Shown piece by piece: positions 26,055-34,480 of a stretch of 64,000 bases of DNA (its first letter is position 1; each line of letters begins with the position of its first letter). The translations under genes and the position numbers were made by a program. The stretch spans positions 124,001 through 188,000 of the forward strand of contig NZ_CALBGN010000016.1 of assembly GCF_937893305.1 (NCBI RefSeq). The letters run 5' to 3'. Origin of the DNA: an uncultured Helicobacter sp. (lineage in GTDB: Bacteria; Campylobacterota; Campylobacteria; Campylobacterales; Helicobacteraceae). The notes beneath the pieces were generated by a model. It was not told where the DNA came from. It searched no databases and worked only from the letters and a program-made list of their open reading frames with translations.

Positions 26055-27521
26055 ATGAAAGGAGCGATATTTAAGAATTCAGAGATAAACTTGTGGAAAA
26101 AACTTATTGATGAGATGAATCGATTAAACCAATCCCCTCCCTATGATACAATGAGCCTAGATGAAGCTAAGATTTATGATTTTAAGTTTATCTTACAAAC
26201 TCTTAAATCCTATAAAGCCCCACCAAATGGCAATGGTATCCAATGGAGCAAAGAAGAAAAGGAAAAGTTTAGTAAGTTAAGCTATAAAGAACAAAGAAAA
26301 ATGATAGTGCGCAAGAGTGAGTTAAAATCTACTCTTCTCCCGCATGTTAGCGTGGATTATGAACCTTATAAGTATAGTGATAGAATCAGTGATGCCGCTA
26401 AAAGAGCTTATAAAAAGGCTCAAAATCTTTTAGAGACCCATAAACATATAGATTTTAATTCCTTAGATTCTAAAATCCAACAAGAAATTTTTAACAATCT
26501 AAGACTTGCTTATAAAGAACAATATTTAAAAGCAGGAGTAGAGTTAGCCAAATGGCTTTTTAAAAAAGCAAGATTCTATGAAAATAGAGAGAAAGGAGAA
26601 ATGGAAGAATGCGCTAGAATCACCAATGATTTGTTGTTTGAAAAGATACCAGAAAATAGCTATATGTATTACCAACTTTATAAATGGGCTAGATATGAGC
26701 CACAATCTTATGCGGAGAGTTATATCAATGTCAATAGAGAACAGGCACTAGAGTGTTATAATTATGCTTTAGAATGTGCGGTATGGGAAGCAATTGATGA
26801 GGAGGCACAGAGGGAAAACCGTAAAAAAACTATCTATGCTGCTGAACTCTATTTGGCTGCTGCGATTAAATATCAAAGCCCACTAGCTTTTTATAAAGCA
26901 GCTTATAACTATTCGCCCAATGATGTTTTTCCAAATACTACTTGGTGTTCTTTAATCCTTCATCATGCTTGTTTGCGTTGCTCTATCGCTCTAGGTGGAG
27001 GAGGAATTGATACAATTATTAGCTATTATCTTAGGACAATTGATTTGCCAAAATCTCCTCTTAAAGCTAATCGCCTTAGGGCTTATAGTAAAAAATCCCC
27101 TGCACAAAAAGGCTTAATCAATGGGCTTGACCCATACTTTGATGAGAAATTCCCCCCAGATACGCTTATAGATTTTACTTCGTTATGTGATATTTGCATA
27201 TATGGAGCGATACAACTAGATGATGAAGGTGGTTGGATGGGTATTTGCTGGGCTGTAGAACAAGGATTTGTAAAAGACCCCAGAACAAAAGGCTCAAACT
27301 TAGAATCTATAAAAGAATATTATCTTACAATGTGGAGAGTAATCGTAGAGAGAAATAAAAGGATAATTTATAAAACACCCACAAATGTCAGACGTGAGCT
27401 TGCCCGCAAAACTTACTCAAATCTCCATTATGGGCTTCCCTCTGCGCGTCCTTATATCTTCCCTAAAGAAGTGTTAGATATAGAGATTGATTTCAATAAA
27501 GGACTTAAAGATAAAGAATAA
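26055..27521 (+). CDS. Hypothetical island protein, repeat-like helical
   Basis: 488 residues, 8 bases after its neighbour with AGGAGGAA ribosome site. Middle region has helical, Tyr/Ala-rich units (ALECYNYALECAVWEA, ELYLAAAIKYQSPLAFYKAAYNYS) resembling TPR/Sel1 packing. Not recognised. It probably works with the 782-residue partner. The downstream toxin locus runs in the opposite direction. Confidence 0.62.
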   Translation: MKGAIFKNSEINLWKKLIDEMNRLNQSPPYDTMSLDEAKIYDFKFILQTLKSYKAPPNGNGIQWSKEEKEKFSKLSYKEQRKMIVRKSELKSTLLPHVSVDYEPYKYSDRISDAAKRAYKKAQNLLETHKHIDFNSLDSKIQQEIFNNLRLAYKEQYLKAGVELAKWLFKKARFYENREKGEMEECARITNDLLFEKIPENSYMYYQLYKWARYEPQSYAESYINVNREQALECYNYALECAVWEAIDEEAQRENRKKTIYAAELYLAAAIKYQSPLAFYKAAYNYSPNDVFPNTTWCSLILHHACLRCSIALGGGGIDTIISYYLRTIDLPKSPLKANRLRAYSKKSPAQKGLINGLDPYFDEKFPPDTLIDFTSLCDICIYGAIQLDDEGGWMGICWAVEQGFVKDPRTKGSNLESIKEYYLTMWRVIVERNKRIIYKTPTNVRRELARKTYSNLHYGLPSARPYIFPKEVLDIEIDFNKGLKDKE

Positions 27522-27604
27522 TAAAAGCAACATAACAAAATAATTTGATATAAAGCCTAACAAGATTCTAAAATCTACAAAGGCTTATATTGATAGTATT
27601 TATT

Positions 27605-28306
27605 TTATACACATTGAAAAGTTATTTCAAATAAATGCACATTTTTATCTATTTGTTTGAAATAATATATATTGCAATCTAAACTTATAAACATACTTTG
27701 TAAGTCTATCCAAAAAATGCAGTAAGCCCAATCTTGCTTTGCTATTTCTAAATTTGAAAAAATATCTACATCGTCTTTATATCGTTGTTTCTCTTCTTCT
27801 GTAAGTAGTAGTGGTATCTTTGTGCCAATATCAAACTCTATAAAAGGAAAATAATCTTTCGTGGGCATTTTTGAGGGATAAATGAGTGCTAAAAGAGATG
27901 AACTATATTCGTTTATATAATTATCAATATATTCTAAATGTTTGAGGTGATAAATATCACGAATCGTTGCATTATCATAAATATATTCTATCAATCTTGT
28001 ATCAGCTAAGATTCCTCCATCTTGAAAGGTAAAATCTTTATCTTTAACCCAAATTGCTTCATTTTTAGTTGTAATTAAGCCATTATCATCATAATAAAAA
28101 CAACATGTATTATACTCCTTTTCTCTATAGCCCTTTTTGATTTCATCACTAAGGATTCTGCTTGTATCTGCTATACATTTTTCTATAGAAGCGACAATGT
28201 TTGCAATATACCAATCTTTAACGATTCGTTTTCTTATTGCTGTATCTTTAGGAAACTCTTTATACTCTTCATAATAAGTATCTAATCCTTGCACCCAATA
28301 TGGCAT
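27605..28306 (-). CDS. Candidate immunity protein for the M23 toxin
   Basis: 233 residues from the ATG at 28306 (AAAGGAG upstream). Soluble, acidic. Begins MPYWVQGLDTYYEEYKEFPKD. It starts 10 bases after the toxin stop, the usual immunity-gene position. No family recognised; the role is inferred from position. Confidence 0.6.
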   Translation of the reverse strand: MPYWVQGLDTYYEEYKEFPKDTAIRKRIVKDWYIANIVASIEKCIADTSRILSDEIKKGYREKEYNTCCFYYDDNGLITTKNEAIWVKDKDFTFQDGGILADTRLIEYIYDNATIRDIYHLKHLEYIDNYINEYSSSLLALIYPSKMPTKDYFPFIEFDIGTKIPLLLTEEEKQRYKDDVDIFSNLEIAKQDWAYCIFWIDLQSMFISLDCNIYYFKQIDKNVHLFEITFQCV

Positions 28307-28316
28307 TTTCTCTCCT

Positions 28317-31061
28317 TTATTCTTTAGGCAATTTGCAAGCCCTGCCACAAATCTCTTGTTGTTCTTGCTTTTCTTCTTGAGTAAATTCATAATCAAGTTT
28401 CTTACATTTTATATATAATGCTGGATTGACGAGATATTTAAGGCTTCCACTTTCTACATTTTCTCTACTTCTTATTTCAAAGTGTAAATGCGGTGCTTTT
28501 GTCCCTCGTGCATTGCCTGTTGTCCCACTTAAGCCTATAACTTGCCCTGCATATACTTTATCTCCCTTTGCCACATTTATTTCTGATAAATGCGCATAAA
28601 AGAGATAATAAGATTCTGCTTCTTCATCAAAATCTTTCCCTTGCATTTCTTCACCCTCATTTTTATATGCAAGCAAGTAGTTAAAATATTCTCTCCTTAT
28701 CTTTAGAATCTCCAAGCTAGATTCTGTAACTTTTAAATTAATTGTTTTTCCATAGCTAGGAAAATCTCCCATGCCTATCACCTCACAATCTATCGGTGCA
28801 TAAATCTTTGTCCCTATTGGTGCAAAGAAATCTAAGGCTTTATGTATACCTGATGCTCTATCTTTTATATTCCCAAACATAGCTATGCTTGGATTAAAAT
28901 TCCCACTAGAGCTAAATAGTGTTGCTCTAGGATTTACAATTGGATTATGCCAAGTAATAATCCTATATTTAGGATTCTTTAACACTTCCTCCCCGTTCCC
29001 ATTAACACTCCTCTCATTCTCTAAAAATCCAAATACAATAATTTGCTTCTCATAATGATGCCAATCATATTTTTCTAAATTAATTTCTAGATTCTCTCCT
29101 TTATAATCTCTTTGTGCTTTTTGAAAGAATGTTAAATCTTTGATTTTAACTTCATTGCTATTAAATGTTTTATTTTCTAGTATTTCTTGATATGCCCAAA
29201 GTGTTTGCATTTTTTGTATATGAAAGTTTTCTTCATGCATAGATTCTGGCTTTGTATAATTTCCATGAAGAATAACTTTATGTTGGCTAATCTCTTTATT
29301 AATTACCCTTTCTAATCCAATAGAATCTAAATGAATAGTTAAAGGTGTATAATCTGCTAAAAGCTTAATAATAATAGGCTCATCTTTACTAACATAGTTA
29401 TTAATCATTATTTCATTTTTTATTCTTTGAAGTATTAAAAAGAATCGTTTATATTCTCCTCCTAAATCTATCCCTCCATTATCTCCATAGCCTTTTCCTC
29501 CATGAAGATAGAAATTATCTCTATTAGTATTAGATTCTATTGTATTTGTGCAATTCTCATCAGTATAGATTGGAATCTTAAATTCTTCATATTGTTTTTC
29601 ATCTTCTTTTTTATTGTTTTTAAAAAAGAATGTGTTTTCATAATCTCTAATTACATTATCTTTTATATCTTGTAGATTAATATAATATTCTCTCTCAAAC
29701 ATAGCTCCTTTATCTTTTTGTCTTTGCCAATCTTTATCTAAACAGAAATAGGAAATGTTATTGTCTTTTTCTTTATAACTCACAAATCTTTCATATTTGT
29801 ATTGTTCTTTTAAACTTTCTTTTTCTTTTAGACTTAAAGCATTACCACTATAAGCAGTATAATAACTAATAGTCTTATTACCTTTAAAACAATAAAGTTC
29901 TTCTCCATTAAAGTATAAATGATATTTACCATTAAATCTTAATATAAAGGGATATTCTCTTCTTCTAATAGAATTAGGAATAATACTTCTATCAGAGATA
30001 GGAATAGAATAATAATTTAAATGATTAATTCTTGCTCTAAAAGGTTTTAGATATTCATTCTCTTTAATGCTAAAAGATACTAAACCTTTAGAATCTGTGA
30101 TAGCTTTTACTCCTAGATTAACATTTTGTAATTGTATTTCTGCATTAGATATTGGAGTAGTTGCATCTTCATTTAGGATTTGAAAAGTAAAATGTATTTC
30201 TCCTTTCCTATGGGCATTTACTTTATCAGGCTTAAGTAGAGATTCTTTTAAATAGAATTCTATTGTGGAATCTAGGGGAGTGGAATCTTTAGAATCTACT
30301 TTAAGGTAGTTGGGGAAGGAATGTAAAAGTGTATTTATATCTTGTGCGGTAGAGTGATTATCTAATAAGAGTTCTATTAAAGATTTATAATCCTTAGATT
30401 CTAAGCTAGGATTCTTTACAAGCTCATAAGATGAGGGATTAGAATCAAACCTATTAAAAAAGTCTCTAATCTTAGATTCTATATTTGTTATAAGGGGTTT
30501 TATTTTTTCACTTGCCCATTGAACACCAACTTTACCTGCTTGAGTATTCATTAAGATTCCAGCAGTTATTGCGGAGATATCACCAATAGTGATGAGGGCA
30601 GGGGCAGAGCTTAAACCTAATGTGGATATTAAAATAAGTGATATTCCTTTGGAGAGTATTATCTCTCCGCTTACTGCAACCGCAGCTTTAGTTATATCTC
30701 TACCATTATTTCCATAATTATAAGTAGCAGATACAGAGATTCCCTCTGCTTGAGAAATAAAACTTAAAGCTTTTATTTTACCTGAAAAACCTTGCTTTAT
30801 AGCTTGTTCAGATACCTGCTTTGCTCCCTCTGTTACCGCCCCAAATATCCCGCTAATCCCAGCCATTAAAGTATCCGCTAGATTACCTTTATAGGTTACA
30901 TAATCTTTAATGGTATTCATCATTTCATTAAATTCCATAGAATCTAAATTAATAGTTAATTCTTGAGTTTGTGGATTATAGTCTGTGGTAACATTATTAT
31001 TTTCACGATAATAAACTGCACCTATTGAAAATTCAGTATATTCTTCTGTATTTTCTGCCAT
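28317..31061 (-). CDS. Polymorphic toxin with degenerate L,D-transpeptidase-like and M23 peptidase domains
   Basis: 914 residues. Residues 1-200: N-terminal region with hydrophobic segments (ISLILISTLGLSSAPALI…) and no signal peptide. About 200-360: linker and Ig-like strands (FTFQILNEDATTPISNAEIQLQNVNL). About 375-550: a Tlde1/DUF2778-like part (YHLYFNGEELYCF … FYLHGGKGYGDNGGIDL) with Gly where the catalytic Cys is expected. About 715-890: M23 metallopeptidase with HKALDFFAPIGT and HLHFEIR. Likely a peptidoglycan-cutting effector of contact-dependent or type VI-type delivery; no delivery genes are in the window. Start overlaps the previous stop (TAATG). Confidence 0.78.
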   Translation of the reverse strand: MAENTEEYTEFSIGAVYYRENNNVTTDYNPQTQELTINLDSMEFNEMMNTIKDYVTYKGNLADTLMAGISGIFGAVTEGAKQVSEQAIKQGFSGKIKALSFISQAEGISVSATYNYGNNGRDITKAAVAVSGEIILSKGISLILISTLGLSSAPALITIGDISAITAGILMNTQAGKVGVQWASEKIKPLITNIESKIRDFFNRFDSNPSSYELVKNPSLESKDYKSLIELLLDNHSTAQDINTLLHSFPNYLKVDSKDSTPLDSTIEFYLKESLLKPDKVNAHRKGEIHFTFQILNEDATTPISNAEIQLQNVNLGVKAITDSKGLVSFSIKENEYLKPFRARINHLNYYSIPISDRSIIPNSIRRREYPFILRFNGKYHLYFNGEELYCFKGNKTISYYTAYSGNALSLKEKESLKEQYKYERFVSYKEKDNNISYFCLDKDWQRQKDKGAMFEREYYINLQDIKDNVIRDYENTFFFKNNKKEDEKQYEEFKIPIYTDENCTNTIESNTNRDNFYLHGGKGYGDNGGIDLGGEYKRFFLILQRIKNEIMINNYVSKDEPIIIKLLADYTPLTIHLDSIGLERVINKEISQHKVILHGNYTKPESMHEENFHIQKMQTLWAYQEILENKTFNSNEVKIKDLTFFQKAQRDYKGENLEINLEKYDWHHYEKQIIVFGFLENERSVNGNGEEVLKNPKYRIITWHNPIVNPRATLFSSSGNFNPSIAMFGNIKDRASGIHKALDFFAPIGTKIYAPIDCEVIGMGDFPSYGKTINLKVTESSLEILKIRREYFNYLLAYKNEGEEMQGKDFDEEAESYYLFYAHLSEINVAKGDKVYAGQVIGLSGTTGNARGTKAPHLHFEIRSRENVESGSLKYLVNPALYIKCKKLDYEFTQEEKQEQQEICGRACKLPKE
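30114..30548. repeat. 435-bp direct repeat, copy A (in full toxin)
   Basis: Appears identical to 31748-32182. Encodes the shared middle part NTQAGKVGVQWASEK to IQLQNVNL. Confidence 0.85.
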
Positions 31062-31693
31062 TATAAATCCTTATAAAGCAAATGTTTTATCTTTTCTTTT
31101 AACTCTTCATCACTAATGCTTTTGCCTTGCGATTCCAAAGCTTCTTTGGTTTTTTGACGAATGAAGGTGAAAAAAACCTTTGAATAATCAGCATCTTGTA
31201 GCATTATTTTATAATAATTTTTTGGCGAAAATAAAGGCACTCTTTTCGGTGTTTTATTATTAAAAGGGTAGAATATAAAAACTTCCTCACTGGTTACTCC
31301 CACTCCAAGCCGTATGATTGCCAATCCTACTTCCCCAAATCTAAAGAATCCCTTTTGCATTTTAAACCAATGCCTACGCTCAAAGCCTATACCATAATTT
31401 GTAACATAGATTCTGTTTTTGCGGTTATAAAATAGCATTTTAGCGATATAAAAAGTTATAGGGAAAAACACTATAAACATAAAAATATTTACAACAATAT
31501 CATCAGACGGATTAATAAAAAGGCTTATTAAAATAAATACTCCAAATAAAAACAAGAAATAGAGATAAAAAGTTTCTATTGATGTATCGTGCTTCACCTC
31601 AAACACTATCTCATCACCATTAGAATCTAGTTTTTTAGATTCTGCATTTTCCTTAGATTCCATATTCTTATGATTATTTACTTCGTTCATCAA
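31061..31693 (-). CDS. Membrane protein between two toxin genes, candidate immunity
   Basis: 210 residues. Charged N-terminus, two membrane helices (about 45-85), then a soluble PH-like strand-rich region (NRIYVTNYGIGFERRHW…). It lies 9 bases after the truncated toxin gene and overlaps the full toxin start by one base. May protect against the upstream toxin or help load the downstream one. Confidence 0.58.
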   Translation of the reverse strand: MMNEVNNHKNMESKENAESKKLDSNGDEIVFEVKHDTSIETFYLYFLFLFGVFILISLFINPSDDIVVNIFMFIVFFPITFYIAKMLFYNRKNRIYVTNYGIGFERRHWFKMQKGFFRFGEVGLAIIRLGVGVTSEEVFIFYPFNNKTPKRVPLFSPKNYYKIMLQDADYSKVFFTFIRQKTKEALESQGKSISDEELKEKIKHLLYKDL

Positions 31694-31702
31694 TTCCCTT
31701 TT

Positions 31703-32572
31703 TTATTGAATGATTCTAGAAAAATTCTTTGGATTATCTAATATTCTTAGATTAACATTTTGTAATTGTATTTCTGCATTAGATATTGGAGTAGTTGCAT
31801 CTTCATTTAGGATTTGAAAAGTAAAATGTATTTCTCCTTTCCTATGGGCATTTACTTTATCAGGCTTAAGTAGAGATTCTTTTAAATAGAATTCTATTGT
31901 GGAATCTAGGGGAGTGGAATCTTTAGAATCTACTTTAAGGTAGTTGGGGAAGGAATGTAAAAGTGTATTTATATCTTGTGCGGTAGAGTGATTATCTAAT
32001 AAGAGTTCTATTAAAGATTTATAATCCTTAGATTCTAAGCTAGGATTCTTTACAAGCTCATAAGATGAGGGATTAGAATCAAACCTATTAAAAAAGTCTC
32101 TAATCTTAGATTCTATATTTGTTATAAGGGGTTTTATTTTTTCACTTGCCCATTGAACACCAACTTTACCTGCTTGAGTATTGAGCAATAAACTGATTCC
32201 TACTGCAGCAATAGCTGCGATACTAACTAGTGACCAAACAGGAGCAGCAAGAGCAGAAGCAATAGCTACACTTGCCCAACCAACAATCACTTCTATCCCA
32301 ACTCCAACTAAAGCTTTAGTCATATCTTTACCATTATTTCCATAATTATAAGTAAGACTAACTGAAGCACCTTGTGTTTGAAAAATATATGAAATAATTT
32401 TACCTTTAGAGCCACTTAGTTTTTCTGCCATAGTATTCATAGAAGCAAACACGCCACTTAACCCACTCATTAAAGTATCACTAGTATTGCCTTGATATTC
32501 TAAAAGGTTTTGTAAAGATTCTATTGTGAGCATAGAAGTATTATCATTATTATTAATTTCTTTAGCCTCCAT
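31703..32572 (-). pseudogene. Truncated second toxin copy
   Basis: 289 codons. The first about 145 residues have the same layout as the full toxin (DTLMSGLSGVF, GASVSLTYNYGNNGKDMTKA) but differ in sequence. The next 145 are encoded by the 435-bp repeat; then ten unrelated residues and a stop. No toxic domain remains. Confidence 0.7.
31748..32182. repeat. 435-bp direct repeat, copy B (in truncated toxin)
   Basis: Appears identical to 30114-30548, a substrate for recombination that would swap toxin ends. Confidence 0.85.
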
Positions 32573-32788
32573 TGTTCTAATGTTCTTGTGAGTATTATAT
32601 CTTTCAATAAAAAAAGAGAGATCTACAAGAACTGCAGTCTTTTTAGACTGAATAATTGAAAATTCCGCTTAGTAAATTAGGACTACATAACTTTGTTCTA
32701 TAATACTATAAGCAACTTGGATTAAATACTCCTTTCCATTCTTGCTTGCTAAAAAGTCTATTTCTTTATAGAGTCTAGTAATTCATTA

Positions 32789-32830
32789 AATTATTTTTAA
32801 AACCTATCTTGATAAGCTTTAAAAATAATT
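32789..32830. terminator. AT-rich inverted repeat in a gene-free stretch
   Basis: AATTATTTTTAAA pairs perfectly with TTTAAAAATAATT (13 bp, 16-base loop). Possible terminator of the unit ending at 32874. The remainder of 32573-32873 has no gene I can support. Confidence 0.4.
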
Positions 32831-32873
32831 AACATCCACAGGGGTGAAGGGCGTAACACAAACAGGTTTTGCG

Positions 32874-33116
32874 CTACATACTTAATAGTGGTCTAATAAC
32901 CATTACAGAAAATATAAAAATTGATATAAGCAAAAATACTCCGACTATGGAATATTTCGCCATTTTTATTTTTTCTTTTGTTATTGAATTTGAGTTTTTC
33001 AACTCCATCTCTTTTTCCTTAAGCGCAATTTCTCTTTCTTGCAACTCAAGCTGTTTTCTAATAATCTCATCATTTTGAGATTTGTTAGAAAATTCTTTTG
33101 GAGTTATTCTTTCCAT
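32874..33116 (-). CDS. Coiled-coil small membrane protein
   Basis: 80 residues from the ATG at 33116 (AAAGGAT upstream). Charged helix with Glu/Lys heptads (ELQEREIALKEKEMELK), then one membrane helix (YSIVGVFLLISIFIFSVMVI). Same layout as, but not homologous by eye to, the LATKDFV family next to it. Confidence 0.65.
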   Translation of the reverse strand: MERITPKEFSNKSQNDEIIRKQLELQEREIALKEKEMELKNSNSITKEKIKMAKYSIVGVFLLISIFIFSVMVIRPLLSM

Positions 33117-33157
33117 AATTAATCCTTTAAGAAAAAGTTTGCAATAGCAAACTAAAA

Positions 33158-33205
33158 ATAAGGATACACACACCCTGTTGGGATAATGTATCCCAACAAT
33201 GGGAG
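33158..33205 (-). promoter_or_regulatory. Leader element, copy 14 (upstream of 32874-33116)
   Basis: First hairpin GTTGGGATA/TATCCCAAC. A GGATACA with B TGTATCC. ATCCTT pairs with ribosome site AAGGAT. Confidence 0.68.
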
Positions 33206-33207
33206 AA

Positions 33208-33564
33208 TTATCTAACTAACTTATCAATTAAGAAGCTAATTAGTGCAAAGTTTGCAGTGATAGAAACAATAGTGGCAGTAACACCAACACTTATAATCCA
33301 TCGGATTGTATTTGTTCTTGCTTCTGCAATCTCTGCCCTCACAAAATCTTTTGTTGCAAGCTCTCCTTTAAGTTTTTCAACAACTTCTTCTCGGATTGCT
33401 TCACTTGAGATTCTGTTGTCCCTTTTAACTTCATCAACGATTGCAACAATATCATTTAAGATTTCTTGTTGCTCTTCTTCTTTATAGCTTCTTTTAATAA
33501 GTTTCATAATCAAAGCTAAGGTGCTTTGTGAAACTGTATGATTTGCTTGCATAGTTTGCATCAT
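33208..33564 (-). CDS. Coiled-coil protein with C-terminal membrane anchor (family copy 3)
   Basis: 118 residues. Residues 1-82 are identical to family copy 4; then ARTNTIRWIISVGVTATIVSITANFALISFLIDKLVR, a different anchor resembling that of 40623-41072. Ribosome site AAAGGAAA and leader copy 15. Confidence 0.7.
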   Translation of the reverse strand: MMQTMQANHTVSQSTLALIMKLIKRSYKEEEQQEILNDIVAIVDEVKRDNRISSEAIREEVVEKLKGELATKDFVRAEIAEARTNTIRWIISVGVTATIVSITANFALISFLIDKLVR

Positions 33565-33590
33565 ATTTATTTCCTTTCTTAAAATTAATC

Positions 33591-33639
33591 AAAAGGATAC
33601 ATTAATGCCCTGTTGGGATAATGTATCCCAACAATGGGC
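33591..33639 (-). promoter_or_regulatory. Leader element, copy 15 (upstream of 33208-33564)
   Basis: First hairpin GTTGGGATA/TATCCCAAC. A GGATACATT pairs with B AATGTATCC. TCCTTT pairs with AAAGGA of the ribosome site. Identical to copy 16. Confidence 0.72.
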
Positions 33640-33644
33640 GATAA

Positions 33645-34007
33645 CTACTTAAATAAAGAAGTAATAAAATCAAACACTTTAGGCTGAAACAAGATAATTA
33701 AAGCTCCTAAGCCGATTGCGTAGAATTTGAATTTTTGTTCTAAAATATCAAATCTTCTATTGACTTCTGCAATCTCTGCCCTCACAAAATCTTTTGTTGC
33801 AAGCTCTCCTTTAAGTTTTTCAACAACTTCTTCTCGGATTGCTTCACTTGAGATTCTGTTGTCCCTTTTAACTTCATCAACGATTGCAACAATATCATTT
33901 AAGATTTCTTGTTGCTCTTCTTCTTTATAGCTTCTTTTAATAAGTTTCATAATCAAAGCTAAGGTGCTTTGTGAAACTGTATGATTTGCTTGCATAGTTT
34001 GCATCAT
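33645..34007 (-). CDS. Coiled-coil protein with C-terminal membrane anchor (family copy 4)
   Basis: 120 residues. Same first 82 residues as copy 3, then VNRRFDILEQKFKFYAIGLGALIILF and a short tail. The tandem copies share 319 bp (33321-33639 and 33764-34082), so this is a recent duplication with exchanged ends. Confidence 0.7.
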   Translation of the reverse strand: MMQTMQANHTVSQSTLALIMKLIKRSYKEEEQQEILNDIVAIVDEVKRDNRISSEAIREEVVEKLKGELATKDFVRAEIAEVNRRFDILEQKFKFYAIGLGALIILFQPKVFDFITSLFK

Positions 34008-34034
34008 ATTTATTTCCTTTCTTAAAATTAATCA

Positions 34035-34082
34035 AAAGGATACATTAATGCCCTGTTGGGATAATGTATCCCAACAATGGGC
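34035..34082 (-). promoter_or_regulatory. Leader element, copy 16 (upstream of 33645-34007)
   Basis: Identical to copy 15: A GGATACATT with B AATGTATCC; TCCTTT with AAAGGA. Confidence 0.72.
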
Positions 34083-34086
34083 ATTT

Positions 34087-34191
34087 CTAGTGTGTTTTAG
34101 TTTTGTTGTCTCTGTTCCCTATAACTTGCACAAGGGTTGCGCCAACAATACAGAATAAAGTAATGATTCCTGCTAGAATAACTGCATTCAT
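34087..34191 (-). CDS. 34-residue membrane peptide
   Basis: MNAVILAGIITLFCIVGATL then a polar basic tail (GNRDNKTKTH). Strong AAAGGAG ribosome site. The preceding leader has a long hairpin (AAGGGATTTGT/ACAAATCCCTT) ending at the ribosome site. First gene after the second structured leader RNA. Confidence 0.6.
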   Translation of the reverse strand: MNAVILAGIITLFCIVGATLVQVIGNRDNKTKTH

Positions 34192-34320
34192 TATTTCTCC
34201 TTTAAGGGATTTGTCTTTTTGCTTATATAAAGCAACAAATCCCTTTAGGATTCTTTATTTAGAGATTAAATCTCTCTTCTTAAACAGACCTGTTCTATTT
34301 AAGGCAAATGCGACTTATTT

Positions 34321-34419
34321 TTATGAAAATCAGACTATCTCTAAGGATAGTCGGTTTTCAAAGGGTCAATACCAAGTGCAACCGCTACACTCAAACAGGG
34401 GTATCGCCCTAAACACCAC
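34321..34419 (-). ncRNA. 99-nt structured leader RNA, copy 2
   Basis: One base differs from 22631-22729; it changes a G-C pair in the inner stem to G-T, so the fold is kept. It starts about 20 nt after a predicted transcription start and heads the second minus-strand unit. Confidence 0.72.
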
Positions 34420-34445
34420 ATATTCAAAACATTGAATAGACTTTT

Positions 34446-34451
34446 ATTATA
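34446..34451 (-). promoter_or_regulatory. -10 box of the second minus-strand unit
   Basis: TATAAT about 27 bases upstream of leader RNA copy 2; no good -35. Confidence 0.5.
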
Positions 34452-34480
34452 TCATACATTATTAATAATCTTGCCTTATT

